Counted from the stretch's first letter, positions 32,439 to 43,680 are shown. The stretch: DNA of 64,000 nt from Phyto melanocephala (GCA_941918925.1 OW799236.1:73250465-73314464), one strand, 5' to 3'. Numbers and translations are program-made. Notes: generated by a model from the sequence alone, not told the origin.

Positions 32439-34222
32439 CTATGTATTAAGTTTTTAGTTAACAGGAGTCACCTTACATTTGTGTGGTGAAGTGGAGATGT
32501 AAGTTTCTTCTTTATAAACCATACAAAAACGTTTTAAATTTGGAGAAAAACTTGCATGATATTGGGAGAATCCTGGATTTGGCTTCAACTACTGTAAAAC
32601 AATTTGTAATCGTGAAGTATACAAGATACAGGACTATGGTAAAGCTGCCACACCAAATAAAATAGAAGTTAATTAATTGTAAAAATGGAGTCCCTTCTAT
32701 CAATTTAAAACCTAAATTCAATATTTTCCTAACAATTACTTTTGGAAGGAAATTTAGTATGTAGAGAAATGTGATCTGATTTGCTTTGTTTCGATTAGCG
32801 TCGCATTTTGTCGGTCCAAATTAACGTCACAAATCAGGGTATTAGTGTACTTATTTTAATGTGGTAGTATAAAATCATAACAATATTTTAATATAAATAC
32901 CTTGATGTTCCCGCTTCTTTTTATATATTTTTTTTTGTTATTAAATTTAATTTTAATGCTTTCAGAATTTTGTTGATAAGACCATTATTTTTAGTAAAAT
33001 TTTGCTGAAACTTGTATGCATTTAAGTACAGTGCGTCATCATCAATCAGTCAATTTTCTTTTGTAACTTAGGGCTTTTTGAAAAACATATGACGATATAA
33101 GTATGTATGTATGTATAGGTATAACCACAAAAGTTATACCTACTAGGTACTAATAGACTGTTATAAAATTATATATTTTAGTGTCAAGATCTAAAAAAGG
33201 CTTTGGCGATTATTAACATTGAATTTGGCGAAAAAAAGTCAAAATAAAACTGACAACCCTGTTCATAAGGTGTGTTCAAAGAAAAAATGTGTTTATTTTT
33301 CTAATTTAATACACTCACACTTGTTACTTAATATTTCCGTTTTAAAACTACTCTCTTATTAGTACTCTCTCAAATTTATTCCAAAACATGTGTTTTTACA
33401 CCATATGTTTCAGTTTCTATTGTTTCGTTTCAACCATTTTCGTTCAGTCAGCCGGATCAGAGTAAAAAACAAAGCAAATACCTACTACGCTTTGTTATGA
33501 ATACGATTGAAAAAGAAACAGAAAAATTTTTGCTCAACATTTGCGGCGAATAAAATTAAATTTATATTGTTTTTATTTTAATACTCGTTTGTTTAATTTG
33601 GTGTTGTATTGTGTGTGCAAAATTCAAGTAAACAGCAACTACAATAACTGCTATTGTAATGTATTGTAGATGCCGCCGCGCTCCCTTCTTTTTTTTTTAT
33701 ATATACTCACATGCATACACTCACGTACAACAAAAAAAGTACAGTCACCACAAAAACGAAACGAATAATGTTGTTTATAAAACAGCGAGAAAAGAAACGT
33801 ACGATAAAAAAAAACATCAGCAACTGAAAAAAGCAACAAAAGCCGCTAAAAACATATGAGCGGTTTGTAGCTGTTTTTTTAATAGTATTTCTAGTAGGTA
33901 GGTTTTTGTTTACATTTTGGGTGGTTTGATAGCTTTTTATTTTTGTTTGCTTTTTCTGTCTATGCTTTTGTTTACAAATATGTATCTGCAAAAAACCCGC
34001 TTTCCTACCAGTAGTTTTGTGTCATACGTTTTTTCATAGATTGCATGCTCTTGTCTGTATGTGTTTGCGTTTACATATTTTGAAATCACCGGCCGTTCGT
34101 ATTTATTTTGTTTTTGTAAGTTTTCTTTTATTGCTATAACATGTTATGTGCACTTCTGATTGTATTTAGGTAGGTATCGTGTTCTTTATGTTGGCGGTAT
34201 TTTTTACTTTTGATTTTAATAG
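32439..34222. other. A/T-rich non-coding intron DNA
   Basis: No gene or element recognised. Small open frames on both strands near 33650-33990 are low complexity (Lys/His/Phe-rich) and do not look like protein. Confidence 0.45.
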
Positions 34223-34230
34223 GTAGGTAC

Positions 34231-35313
34231 TAGGGTGATCGATTATTCGACTTTTTTAAGAAACCGGTTTTCAAATAGTTTGAAATTTACAATTAAAAAA
34301 AAACCGGTTGCTATTTTGAAAATTGAGAAAGAACCGGTTAACCGGTTCGAATATATAAAATACAATATTTAAAGAAAAAATTAAAAATTATTTAAAAAAA
34401 AGATTATAGGTAATAAAAATTATATCTAAATATGAAATTTTTCAGTTTATAGGTATACGTTTGACTGCACAATTACGCAACAACTGACATGAATGCAGTT
34501 GACCCATTTGGTTTTAATTATTTGAATTTAAGGACAAAAGGTACTCTTTACAAGTAAAATAAAAAAATACAATAAATAATTACCTACATATGTAAATAAA
34601 TAAGACTTTATAAGGCTGTTATAAAATTTTGTGTCTCCTGTACATTTTTCAAAAGTTAAATAGATCTTTTATACTAATATGCACTAACGTATTTTATTTG
34701 AAATGATTTCTGTAATTTGAAATACTTTTTAAAGGCTAGGGAGAAAATCTTTAAAATTTCATTTTAAAAATTCTTTCTTATACCCCTGACAGACATACAA
34801 ATATAGGCATAAACTAGTTTGTTTGATGGTTTAATTGAAATTTAAGTTAAAAGACACACAATGCCATGAATTATTGAGAGATTATTGGTTTTTCTCTATT
34901 GTAACTACTCTTTTTACCTAAAAGTGATCGATCAGCTAAGTTTATGCTTCAATTACCTTTAACTCTAAACGTTAGGTTTATGTCCTTTAAAAAAATAGTA
35001 TTTAAGCTCAATTATTTTTCTTATTTTACATTTGTTTTTTAAACAACAAATAAATTGCTTACATTATTATGGAAGAATATTTAATAGTTTTTATTTTCTG
35101 ATTTTTGGAAACTTTTAGCGTACTAAATATACTATGGTACGATTGGTTACAAAGATATATGAAAATAAACTTGAAAAAATAAAAAACCAGCTTTTTCGGA
35201 TAAAAAAACCGGTGTATTCAATATTCGAAAAATCAACATTTAGAAAAAACCGCCAGCTGAAAGATAAAAAAACGGGGTTTTCCGCCGGTTGTAAAACCGA
35301 GTCGATCACCCTA
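34231..35313. mobile_element. Non-autonomous hAT element, copy 2
   Basis: Ends TAGGGTGATCGA and TCGATCACCCTA. The flanks GTAGGTAC and GTGTTTAC match at 5 of 8 positions and both fit the hAT target pattern nTnnnnAn. 1083 bp, in the same orientation as copy 1 and colinear with it throughout, including the AACCGGTT boxes. The two copies are diverged by scattered substitutions and small indels. Confidence 0.87.
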
Positions 35314-35521
35314 GTGTTTACTTATGTACGGACACTACACAACGATAGTATGGTAAATACCTACCTATAGTGTACTATAAAAAACTTGACGGGAAGTTAT
35401 TCCGTTTTAATAACACTTTATTTACATCAAACGTAGAAGCGAAAAATATCAGTTAATATTTTATTTTGTGAAAGAAAGTAGGTAGGTACATACCTAGGTT
35501 TTTTTTTTCAAAATACCTAAA

Positions 35522-35680
35522 ACCTTTTTGGTTTTCCCACTCTGGAGCATGTGACGTACAACTGGCCATGTGAAAAGCATGGATTTTTCAAATTCAATCC
35601 TGCGACACGCAGACATTGTCTTGTGCTTTGCTGATGGCAATAGCGAAGGCAAGACGAACTGGAACCTCCAGATTTCAGAG
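35522..35680 (-). pseudogene. Helitron RepHel helicase fragment
   Basis: On the minus strand, EVPVRLAFAIAISKAQDN then a broken stretch ending KIHAFHMASCTSH matches the same helicase motif region as 16200-16680 (FPLRLAFATTIK..; the HMASCTSH part corresponds to SHGQLYVA in a shifted frame). Only about 160 bp remains; ends of the Helitron are not visible. Confidence 0.65.
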
Positions 35681-35820
35681 TTGTTTACACAAAAACGTCT
35701 TAACTAACATTTACATTTTTATTACATTATTATTATTACATTATTTATACACTTATTTTGTAAATAAATTAAAACTATAATAAAAATGTAATAAAACTAA
35801 AAATTGAATGCTATTTTTTT

Positions 35821-36565
35821 TATACCCTTCATACAGTGAAAAAGGGTATATATAGGTTTGTCATACCGTGTGAAATTTCTACAATTTTCGTTTCCGACCC
35901 CATAAAGTATATATTTTCTGAGAGCTTATGTATAGGGGAGTCGATTAAGCTCTGTCAGTCTGTCCGTGTGTATGTTGAAATCAACTGTTTGAAGCCCCCC
36001 GACATCGCCTGGACCCGGGTGAGGTATTAAAATATTAGAAATATTGGGGAGTAGATCTGTATTGAAAATCAGAAACATCGGTACATAAACAACTGAGATA
36101 TGAGCAAAAACCCTCGGCCACCTAGTTTTTTTAAACACAAAAACAACATACAACAACAACATACGTACAAACGTGGTATACTGATTAGTGTAAACGTGGT
36201 ATCGAACTCCAGTTGACCCCAAAAAAAATTTCATTTTATTTTTTATTTTATATATTACATTTTTTTATATTTTTATTATTTTGTGTTAATTTTTTTTATT
36301 TTTTTTTTTTAATTTTTTTATTTTATATTGTGTTATTTATATTTTTATTTTTTTTTTATATTTTTTTTATATTTTTTTTACACACATACGTAAATTTATA
36401 GTTTTACAATGGGATGTTTTAATATATGTATGTATGTATGTTTTTTATATGTATGTACGTATATCATATGAGATGAATGGTGATACAAACTATTGTTATT
36501 GCGTGACTATACGTTCTGAAGGGTATTTAAGATTCGGCATGGCCGAATAAAGCACTCTTACTTGT
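35821..36565 (+). mobile_element. Family A element, full length
   Basis: Starts TATACCCTTCATACAGTG and ends GCACTCTTACTTGT. 745 bp, ACAGTGAAA subtype. The 3' hairpin is ATTCGGCATGGCCGAAT. Confidence 0.85.
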
Positions 36566-36688
36566 TAATTTTAATAAGGTCTAAAATTTTTACAACATGC
36601 TTGAATTAATGTACATTTGTGTTTATAACATATCGATGCCTTCCTCAACCTCGTATCTTAAAAAATAAAATTTTTCAGGAGAGAAAAA

Positions 36689-37342
36689 ACAAGTAAGAGC
36701 GCTATATTCGGCCGTGCCGAATCTTATATACCCTTCACAACGTGTAGTCATGCAATAAAAAAAAAAAATTTAAAAAAAAATTAAAAAAAAAATAATAATT
36801 AAAATATATATAATAAATATAAAACAAGCAAAAAATAAAAAAAAATAAAAAAATATGTATTAAAAAAAAATAATAATAAAAATATAAATAATATATTAAA
36901 TAAAAAATAAAAAAAAAATTAAAAAAAAAAAATATATAAAAAATTTTTTTTTTGGCTCAGCTGGGATTCGATGCCATGTTTACTCTAACCAGTATACACG
37001 TTTGTATGTATGTATGTTGTTGTTGTAATGTTGTTTTTGTTAAAAAAAAAATCGAGGTGATCGTGGGTTTTTGCTCATATCTCAGTTGTTTATGTACCGA
37101 TGTTTCTGATTTTCAATACCGATCTACTCCCGAATATTTCTGATATTTTAATACCCGGGTCCAAGCGATGTCGGGGGGCTTCAAAAAGTTGATTTCAACA
37201 TACACACGGACAGACTGACAAGGCTTAATCGACTCCCCTATTCATAAGCTTTCAGAAAATATATACTTTATGGGGTCGGAAATGAAAATTGTAGAAATTT
37301 CACACAGAATGACAAACCTATATATACCCTTTTTCACTGTGT
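36689..37342 (-). mobile_element. Family A element, reversed, nearly full length
   Basis: Starts ACAAGTAAGAGCGC and runs to ACCCTTTTTCACTGTGT, where it stops before the last GAAGGGTATA. It has a shortened body: the GTGATACAAAC part next to the 3' module has been lost into the A-rich core. Confidence 0.8.
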
Positions 37343-38299
37343 TTCATCTTTTTGTACTTCGGTGTTTGGTTAAAAGTTTAAATGCAATTATTAAGGAATT
37401 GATTGTATTTATGTTTATTAGAAGTAATAATGTACTAATCACCGATATGGAGGATAAATATAAAATAAAAATTTTAAAATGAAATAACCTACACCATTTA
37501 TAATAGTTTGTGAACATAGTGTCTAACAATGCCAAATGTCAGTGACCGTCATTGGAATGCAATTATGCAAAATAGCAACAATTCACAACTTTCTATGTGT
37601 ATGTACATATTTCCATATGTATGTAAACTATTCATAAATATACACCAGGGATGGCAAAATTGGTACAATTTTACTTTTTTTTTTTTGTACTATTTAAACT
37701 CGAAAAGTACAATGGTACAAAAATGGCTTATTTAATACAATCTAAACAAAGGCTTTAATGAATTCAAAAAATTGCAATAGTGGAAATAGTTTATACATGT
37801 TCAATATTGAGCAAGATAAAAGAGCAAGATTTTTGTCTTTCCAATCACAAAAAGTTTAACTTTAGAATTTTGGTAGTTTTTGCGACTATTTTTACGAAAA
37901 ACTTTATATTAGATCATGCTATATCAGCAGCGCGAACTAAAGTAAACCTGAGCAACCATTTACGGGGATACCCCTTTTTATAAAAACGATTTGGATAACC
38001 GTCAAATTTGTTCACGTTACCGCGAGTTTACTGTATATTCAGGAATTTGATGGAAATCATTTGTTTTTAATTCTTATTATTTTGCAACGGTGTATGAATT
38101 TTTACTAGTTATTTATCAAAAAAAAAAAAAAAAAAACATAAATAAACGAGTGTTTCTTTAACGAAATTCCTAGTTTGTTTACACTGAACCACTATTCCTA
38201 ATTTTTTAGTGATATAGTAAAATATGTACTGTATTTTAATTAGAGAATTATTGAAACTTTTTACTAATTTTTTACTCTCTGTTTTGGCTTGTCTTTTAG
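37343..38299. other. Intron DNA before the crp acceptor, with a possible hAT end
   Basis: At 37646-37666 CAGGGATGGCAAAATTGGTAC resembles a hAT-type terminus followed by internal repeats of GGTACAA and AAAGTAC, but the partner end is not found. Nothing else is recognised. A pyrimidine-rich run just before 38300 (GCTTGTCTTTTAG) is the crp splice acceptor. Confidence 0.4.
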
Positions 38300-39778
38300 G
38301 CTGCTATCTTACAACAGACATCGCAGTATATTTGCGAATTAGAAAATCAAAAAACTCAACTTTTGGCACAAAATAGCCAATTGAAGCGACAATTGGGACA
38401 ACATGAAGCAAGCAGCGGCGGCGGTGGTAGTGGCAATGCAGATGGTAGTAGCAATGGTGAAAATACAGGAGTAGCTATTAAGAAACGCAAATTAACTGAT
38501 AATGTGGCCAATGTTCAAACTATAAGCGATTCCTCAGATGAAGGTCTCGGATCAATGTCGCCCGAACCAATGACTTTATTAAATGCTGCCGGTGGTACGG
38601 TTGCCGTTAATACTAAGGCTCAAATACTATTGCAACAGACAACTAAAGAAATGGTGGAACTGAAGGAGCAGCTGTATAAGGAGAAACGTTTGCGTACGAT
38701 GTTGGAAGAGGAACTGCAGATGATTAAACGCCAATTGTATTCAGTTGCAACTGCACCCCAGCCATCCGCCGTTGAAGCCGACGACGAAACAGATGGCACC
38801 ACTACCACTTACATTCCTCGTGAAGTGATCGAACATACGGGCAATTTGCTGCGTGAAGAGTGTGAAGAGTTTTCCTATGTCGAAATTGATGAGCTGACGG
38901 GACAACAACAAGTGGTTGTGTGCTCAACCATTGAGGAATTGGATAGTGAAGCAGCGGCAGCTGCAGCCGAGATCATAACAGAGGACAATGTGCACGAAGA
39001 AGTCGTTTTGTCGTCATCCTCAACAGAGTCTGAACAGGAGGTAGCGGTGAATGCTATAGCAAAAGCCTATGCTGAGGGAAACTCTCCTACACCCGCCATG
39101 TTACAGCCCATCTTACAGGCAGCTATTAAGGCCACTCCCAAAGTCGAGGTGGAGCGTATAACAGATGCAACTTTAAAAAAAGTCAAAACTGAAAAAATTG
39201 AGCAAACCAGTGGTCTAACACGTTCCCGTCAAAATCTTGAAACGATAGTCGAGGCCATACGTCATCTTGAGGGCGATCATTTATTTACCGACAGCAACGG
39301 CGAACAGCACAAAGTGGTGGTACAGACGCAGGCCGTAAGAACAGTCGGTGGTCAGGATGCACCTCTGGCATTGACAACTAAACAGCATGTAGTAGCACAA
39401 CGTAAGACTTTGGCAGAATTAAGGCCTTTCTTACAGCTAAAGGGGGGCAGTAAACAAGTGACTATCGTAGGTGGTGGTGGAGCAGCCATGACTTTAACTA
39501 AATCTGGTACCGCAGTTATACAAAAAGATACTTCTAAAGGAACGGTAACAACAGGAGGTTCAAGTAGTGGAACAAATGTGACATCAGTTGTTTCTCCGCA
39601 AAATGTAACACCCACCGCTATTTTTAAAGTTCAGACAAATCCCACTGGTGGCAGTACAACAATAACTAAAGTTGGTGCCACGACATCAGGAGGACATGGT
39701 ACTGGTAGTTTAACCATAAGTACTACGGCAGTAAAACAATGCCGTCCCGGTGTTATTGTGGCCAAACAACTATCTTGA
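38300..39778 (+). CDS. crp: Transcription factor AP-4 (cropped), leucine-zipper and C-terminal exon
   Basis: It continues the AP-4 frame from 5456 in phase 0. The first residues AAILQQTSQYICELENQKTQ finish helix 2 and lead into the first zipper (LLAQNSQLKRQL), as in vertebrate AP-4. A poly-Gly/Ser linker follows, then DNVANVQTISDSSDEGLGS, which aligns with the AP-4 'DEGIGSPD' motif. A second coiled coil (TKEMVELKEQLYKEKRLRTM then LEEELQMIKRQLYS) matches the conserved second zipper. After that come an acidic, Ala/Glu-rich stretch and a Gly/Thr/Val-rich tail, probably activation or interaction regions. 492 codons to the TGA at 39776-39778. Codon use is far more G/C-rich than the surroundings. 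The exon start is set by the acceptor TTTTAG|GCTGCT. Confidence 0.93.
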   Translation, partial: AAILQQTSQYICELENQKTQLLAQNSQLKRQLGQHEASSGGGGSGNADGSSNGENTGVAIKKRKLTDNVANVQTISDSSDEGLGSMSPEPMTLLNAAGGTVAVNTKAQILLQQTTKEMVELKEQLYKEKRLRTMLEEELQMIKRQLYSVATAPQPSAVEADDETDGTTTTYIPREVIEHTGNLLREECEEFSYVEIDELTGQQQVVVCSTIEELDSEAAAAAAEIITEDNVHEEVVLSSSSTESEQEVAVNAIAKAYAEGNSPTPAMLQPILQAAIKATPKVEVERITDATLKKVKTEKIEQTSGLTRSRQNLETIVEAIRHLEGDHLFTDSNGEQHKVVVQTQAVRTVGGQDAPLALTTKQHVVAQRKTLAELRPFLQLKGGSKQVTIVGGGGAAMTLTKSGTAVIQKDTSKGTVTTGGSSSGTNVTSVVSPQNVTPTAIFKVQTNPTGGSTTITKVGATTSGGHGTGSLTISTTAVKQCRPGVIVAKQLS

Positions 39779-41110
39779 TTTCGCGGTCTTTCAGCAACAG
39801 CAGAACAACAAACAACAAAGCAGCAACAAACACAAAATCAACAATTGCAACACAATAAAGTTGTTTTGAAATTCAGAAACGCAGCCTTGAAACATCAAAA
39901 TTTTCATCAGCCATATAAGAACGATGTCGTCGTCAGAGATAACGGTGACAGCGATGATGACGATGATCAAGAAAATGTTAAAACATTTAAGGAGTTTGAA
40001 GACCATTTACAGAAATTAATAGAAAATAAAATAGAAGAAAATGGTATAGAAGTAAATCAAGAAGTTGAACAAGTTGTGGTAGATGAAGAGGATTATATAG
40101 TTGAAAATGAAATTTATGAAATAAATGAAATTTTTGAAGAAATTGTTAATAAAACTGAATTTAATAAAACCACCACCAAATCACCGCAATTTTCTTTGTC
40201 AACTTTGCCATTTTCTACTGAAAATTCGATGAAAACTATAATTAAATCAAATGTTCAAATTTATGAAACCAATAATAAACAAATTAAAACTAGTAATTCT
40301 AATTGTAAGAAAGAACAACAAATTGAAAATGTTACTACTATAAGTAATGCAAATCGTAATAATTTAAAACAAATTTTACCCAAAATAAATGATGATAAAA
40401 ATGAGCAAGAAGTTAAAGAAAAGAAACTATTTAAACAAAAACAACAGCAAAATAAAACATTTTTGAAAAATAATTTTAATTTGAATAAGAAACGTAATAA
40501 TATAATTGATAGTAATAAGAAGTTGTTTAGTTATAATTGTAATAATAATGATAATAAAAAAAATTATAATTATTTAAAAAATAGCTTTAAGTCTAGTATT
40601 AATAAAAATGTAAATTTTTTAAATAACACTACAATAGCAAATTGCAGTAAAGGCAACAAACATCCAACAATTTCTATTTCAAATAATAATTATATTTCTA
40701 ACATTACAACAACTACTACTAATACAGATAAAACAATTACAACAACTACTCCCTTAATTAATCGTAATTATAATTATAAACAAATTCAACATATTAAAAA
40801 TAATAATAATAAAAATCTTATAAAAAAAAATGTTAATAATAATACAAATACACTATCGAAAAAGTTAAATAATCTTGCTTCTCTTATTATTCCTAATAAT
40901 AAAAAAATGTTCACAACACAACCAAAAAAATATTCATGCCATTTAACTTTACCATCATCATCATCATCGTTGTCCTCTTCCTCCTCTACTAAAATTTTAA
41001 CGAAAAATCTTCATCGTTACAAACAAAATTCATCAATTAACAATAATGCATGTAAAAAGAAGAAAATACGTAAAAATCGATTCGTTCCCACTTTGGAAAA
41101 TAATAACTAA
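39779..41110 (+). CDS. crp: In-frame C-terminal extension after the crp TGA (candidate readthrough)
   Basis: Immediately after the TGA, the same frame is open for 443 codons to TAA at 41108-41110. It starts FRGLSATAEQQTTKQQQTQN, has an acidic block (NGDSDDDDDQENVKTF then EDYIVENEIYEINEIFEEIV), long Asn/Lys/Thr-rich stretches, a Ser run, and a basic end (KKKKIRKNRFVPTLENNN). At this A/T content a random frame should meet a stop about every dozen codons, so the frame is very probably translated in some form. Possible routes are stop-codon readthrough, A-to-I editing, an intron from 39705 (GTAGTT) to 39794 (TTTCAG) that would remove the TGA and keep frame, or a sequence error. An independent downstream start is less likely: there is no ATG near the beginning. 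Confidence 0.62.
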   Translation, partial: FRGLSATAEQQTTKQQQTQNQQLQHNKVVLKFRNAALKHQNFHQPYKNDVVVRDNGDSDDDDDQENVKTFKEFEDHLQKLIENKIEENGIEVNQEVEQVVVDEEDYIVENEIYEINEIFEEIVNKTEFNKTTTKSPQFSLSTLPFSTENSMKTIIKSNVQIYETNNKQIKTSNSNCKKEQQIENVTTISNANRNNLKQILPKINDDKNEQEVKEKKLFKQKQQQNKTFLKNNFNLNKKRNNIIDSNKKLFSYNCNNNDNKKNYNYLKNSFKSSINKNVNFLNNTTIANCSKGNKHPTISISNNNYISNITTTTTNTDKTITTTTPLINRNYNYKQIQHIKNNNNKNLIKKNVNNNTNTLSKKLNNLASLIIPNNKKMFTTQPKKYSCHLTLPSSSSSLSSSSSTKILTKNLHRYKQNSSINNNACKKKKIRKNRFVPTLENNN

Positions 41111-42882
41111 AACACTTTTATACATTTGGAAAATATTTAAAAGAAATTTCTTTGAAATTAAAACTTTAAACATTATCAAGAAAATAAAAATGTTCTGAAT
41201 GAAAATAATGCTTCAATTATATACATATGTATAGTAACTCATAAAACAATTTGAAATCGAAATCACAAGAAAAAATCAAGGCATATCGATATGCCTTGGA
41301 AAAAATGTTTTAAAATTTAAAATTTTATTCGGATTAATTTACTGTTTTTTTTTAATTTGAAATTAAAATAAATATTTTCAAATATTCGTGTATATATTTT
41401 GAGTAAATGTAAAAAATGCAATTTATTTAAAAGTCTAAAATTTCATTTACATTATAGCAGTAGTAATGCAAAACGCTTACATTATCTCACATGAAAACTC
41501 AAATGTACATATTCTTTGCTAAAGAAAATTGTTTTAACCTCTGTCGTTCTTTTAAATGTTTTGCTGTAATACGATGATAATAACTAAGGTGACGGAAAAT
41601 GGTGTAGAGACAAAAAACTGTAGAAGAGAAGTTGTAAGAAATAATGCTGAAACCATTATTATAGACTTCTGAAGATTTGTTTTTCAAAGAAGATAAAAAT
41701 CTGACGGAAATAAGATTGTAGTTGATAATTTTGCCATTAAACATACAGCTAACAAATTGTACATAAGTATCTAACACGCTGGGCATGAAATTTTTATTTA
41801 TGAACCCATCTTTCCTTTAGTTTCGATTGCAGCAGCAATGAAAGTTTTTTTTTTAAACAATTTAATATAACGAACAACATAAAAACAATTTTGTAGTACT
41901 TTATAAATATGAAAAAATGGTTTTAAATATGACCGTTCATTTAATAAATGTGAAAGCCGGTACTTCTAAAAGAAAATAATTATTTTTCCTTCAATAATGG
42001 CATTTTGCGTAATATTGGTGATTTTGATAATTAAATAGCGGTTGTATGTGATGGAAATCGTTTTAAAATAAAAAAAAAGATGTGATACAATTGAACTTTA
42101 TAGACTTTATTTCAGTTTTTATTTTATTATTTTTTTTTTATAAAAATCTGTTATTTAAAATCTAATCTAAATTTGTATCAAAATAAGTAGATATTAGGTA
42201 AATTATTAAATTGGAAATTTTTTGAAATTCATCGCGTTTAAGAACGATTTCATTTAAAATCGAACGGTTTTCCTCACATACCTCGATAGTTATAATTTTA
42301 AATCACAAGCATGTGCTGAGATTAGTTGGTGTATTTTACTATCTCAATAATGTCGTTTTTAATTCGACCTAGCTTGTTTTGTCACTTCGGCGAATACGAA
42401 CTACGTATAACATAAAGCAAAATCTGAAGACTGTCATCAAATATTTTAACAAAATCTGTATTGGGCTTTATTTAAAGCTTACTCAAAACTTACTATGCAA
42501 AAGTTTATTATTCGGACGGCCCGAGTTTGAAATTTAAGCTAATACAACATTTCATTTCGCATATGAATGACGATTGCAAATTTAAATCGCGAAGTTCACA
42601 GTTGCGATTTCAAATCCAAGAAGATTCTTTTAATTTTTTAATAAAAATAAAATAACGGTTTAAAATTTCAAAAAACAAAATTTTCGAAAATCAGCGTTTT
42701 AATTGATGTGGAGAATTTCCGTTACAAATAAGTTTGAAATTACAGACAGGCTCTCTTTAGTGTTCAAATAGATTCCAATCATGGACTATTAGCAAGATTT
42801 CATTTTAGGAAAAATTTTCCTGTTCGTGAATGCATCACTGCAAACGTAATGACATTTACAATTAAAATTCAATATCTATGTA
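41111..42882. other. Probable crp 3' UTR then intergenic DNA
   Basis: AATAAA signals occur at about 41183 and 41369, fitting a 3' end soon after the extension frame. After 41.4 kb there is no recognised gene. Small frames such as 41499-41786 (minus) have no recognisable content. Confidence 0.45.
41277..41298. repeat. Perfect 22-bp palindrome in the presumed crp 3' UTR
   Basis: CAAGGCATATC followed directly by GATATGCCTTG. In RNA it could form an 11-bp stem only with a strained loop; as DNA it could be a dimer-protein site. It lies about 170 bp after the final TAA. Confidence 0.8.
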
Positions 42883-43680
42883 GGTTAGGTTAGGTTGAAA
42901 AGGAGGGGTATAAAAGCCCAAACCCATGACAGGTATACACCTATGCCCAGTTGGCATGTTGTGCGCTCCATGTGGAAAACGGAATTCCCAAACAAAAAAC
43001 CATAAACATAATTTCCCATAAATAACGGACTAGTCCAAGAAACCAGTCCCCTCAATGTAACGCCTTATGGATCTCCAGTTCGAGTTCCCCAGGTATTCCA
43101 AGTTCGGCATATTATCTACTGTAAAATTTTCGCGCCTAATATGCCCAAACGCAGGACAATGACAGAGGTAGTGTACCAGGGTCTCATCCTCTTCCTCACA
43201 AGCTCTACATGTCGTCTCCTCAGATAATCTCATGCGAGCTAGATGAGTTCTCAACTCCGTATGACCTGTAATCACACTGGTTAGTTTCCTAAGTGTAGGT
43301 ATACTTAGTCTCAGAATCTCCTTTGATTTCCCAAGATTTGGGTCACCCCATAGTGTTCTTGTCACCTTACCGACATCAGTGCTTTGCCATTTTCTGACAT
43401 GTTCTTCCATTGCCCAACGTTTAAGTTCATCCTTAAATCGTTTAAGGGGTTTGGCGTTCTCCAAAGTTATAGTACTCAAAAGAGCTCCCATTTTGGATAA
43501 TTTGTCGGCTTTCTCGTTTCCGATCAGCCCGTGATGGCTTGGTATCCATATTATCTCCAGATGTTCACAATTTGCATATGAGTTTATCTCACTCTTGCAT
43601 TGCAAAACGTTCCGGGATTCAACTTTCTCCTTTCTCAATGTCCTAATCACTGATTGGCTATCCGTAAAGATACGAATCGG
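42883..43680 (-). mobile_element. 5'-truncated non-LTR retrotransposon with RNase H
   Basis: It is flanked by a perfect 11-bp duplication ATATCTATGTA (42872-42882, 43681-43691). On the minus strand the frame is open from the truncation point: IRIFTDSQSVIRTLRKEK, then CEHLEIIWIPSHHGLIGNEK and ADKLSKMG, the RNase H DSQ..WIPSHxGxxGNExAD core. It ends in a Cys/His region (CRACEEEDETLVHYLCHC) and EGTGFLD-stop at 43030. The 3' end finishes in AACCTAACCTAACC repeats. The frame is uninterrupted, so the insertion is young. Confidence 0.92.

Larger units (their letters stand above)
5457..38299 (+). other. crp: Large crp intron (about 32.8 kb)
   Basis: It starts GTAAGTG after LSK and ends TTGTCTTTTAG before GCTGCTATC. 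Joining the two exons restores the continuous AP-4 helix 2 (EGEKLSK+AAILQQTSQYI) without a frame change, which is strong evidence for this splice. The intron is filled with transposons described separately, and no other host gene is recognised inside it, apart from an EGF-like gene fragment carried within a transposon near 29 kb. Confidence 0.88.

Noticed and set aside
33651..33991. Overlapping frames on both strands of 60-95 residues
   Set aside because: Low complexity, no domain pattern, no splice or promoter context.
39352..39615. Minus-strand frame of 87 residues under the crp exon
   Set aside because: It is a shadow of the plus-strand coding sequence.
41499..41786. 95-residue minus-strand frame after crp
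   Set aside because: No recognisable domain, A/T-driven composition, and no supporting signals. Its length is not unusual for this region.
42883..42897. Interstitial telomere repeat (TTAGG)
   Set aside because: It is only about three units and sits exactly at the 3' end of a LINE copy, so it is the element's tail.
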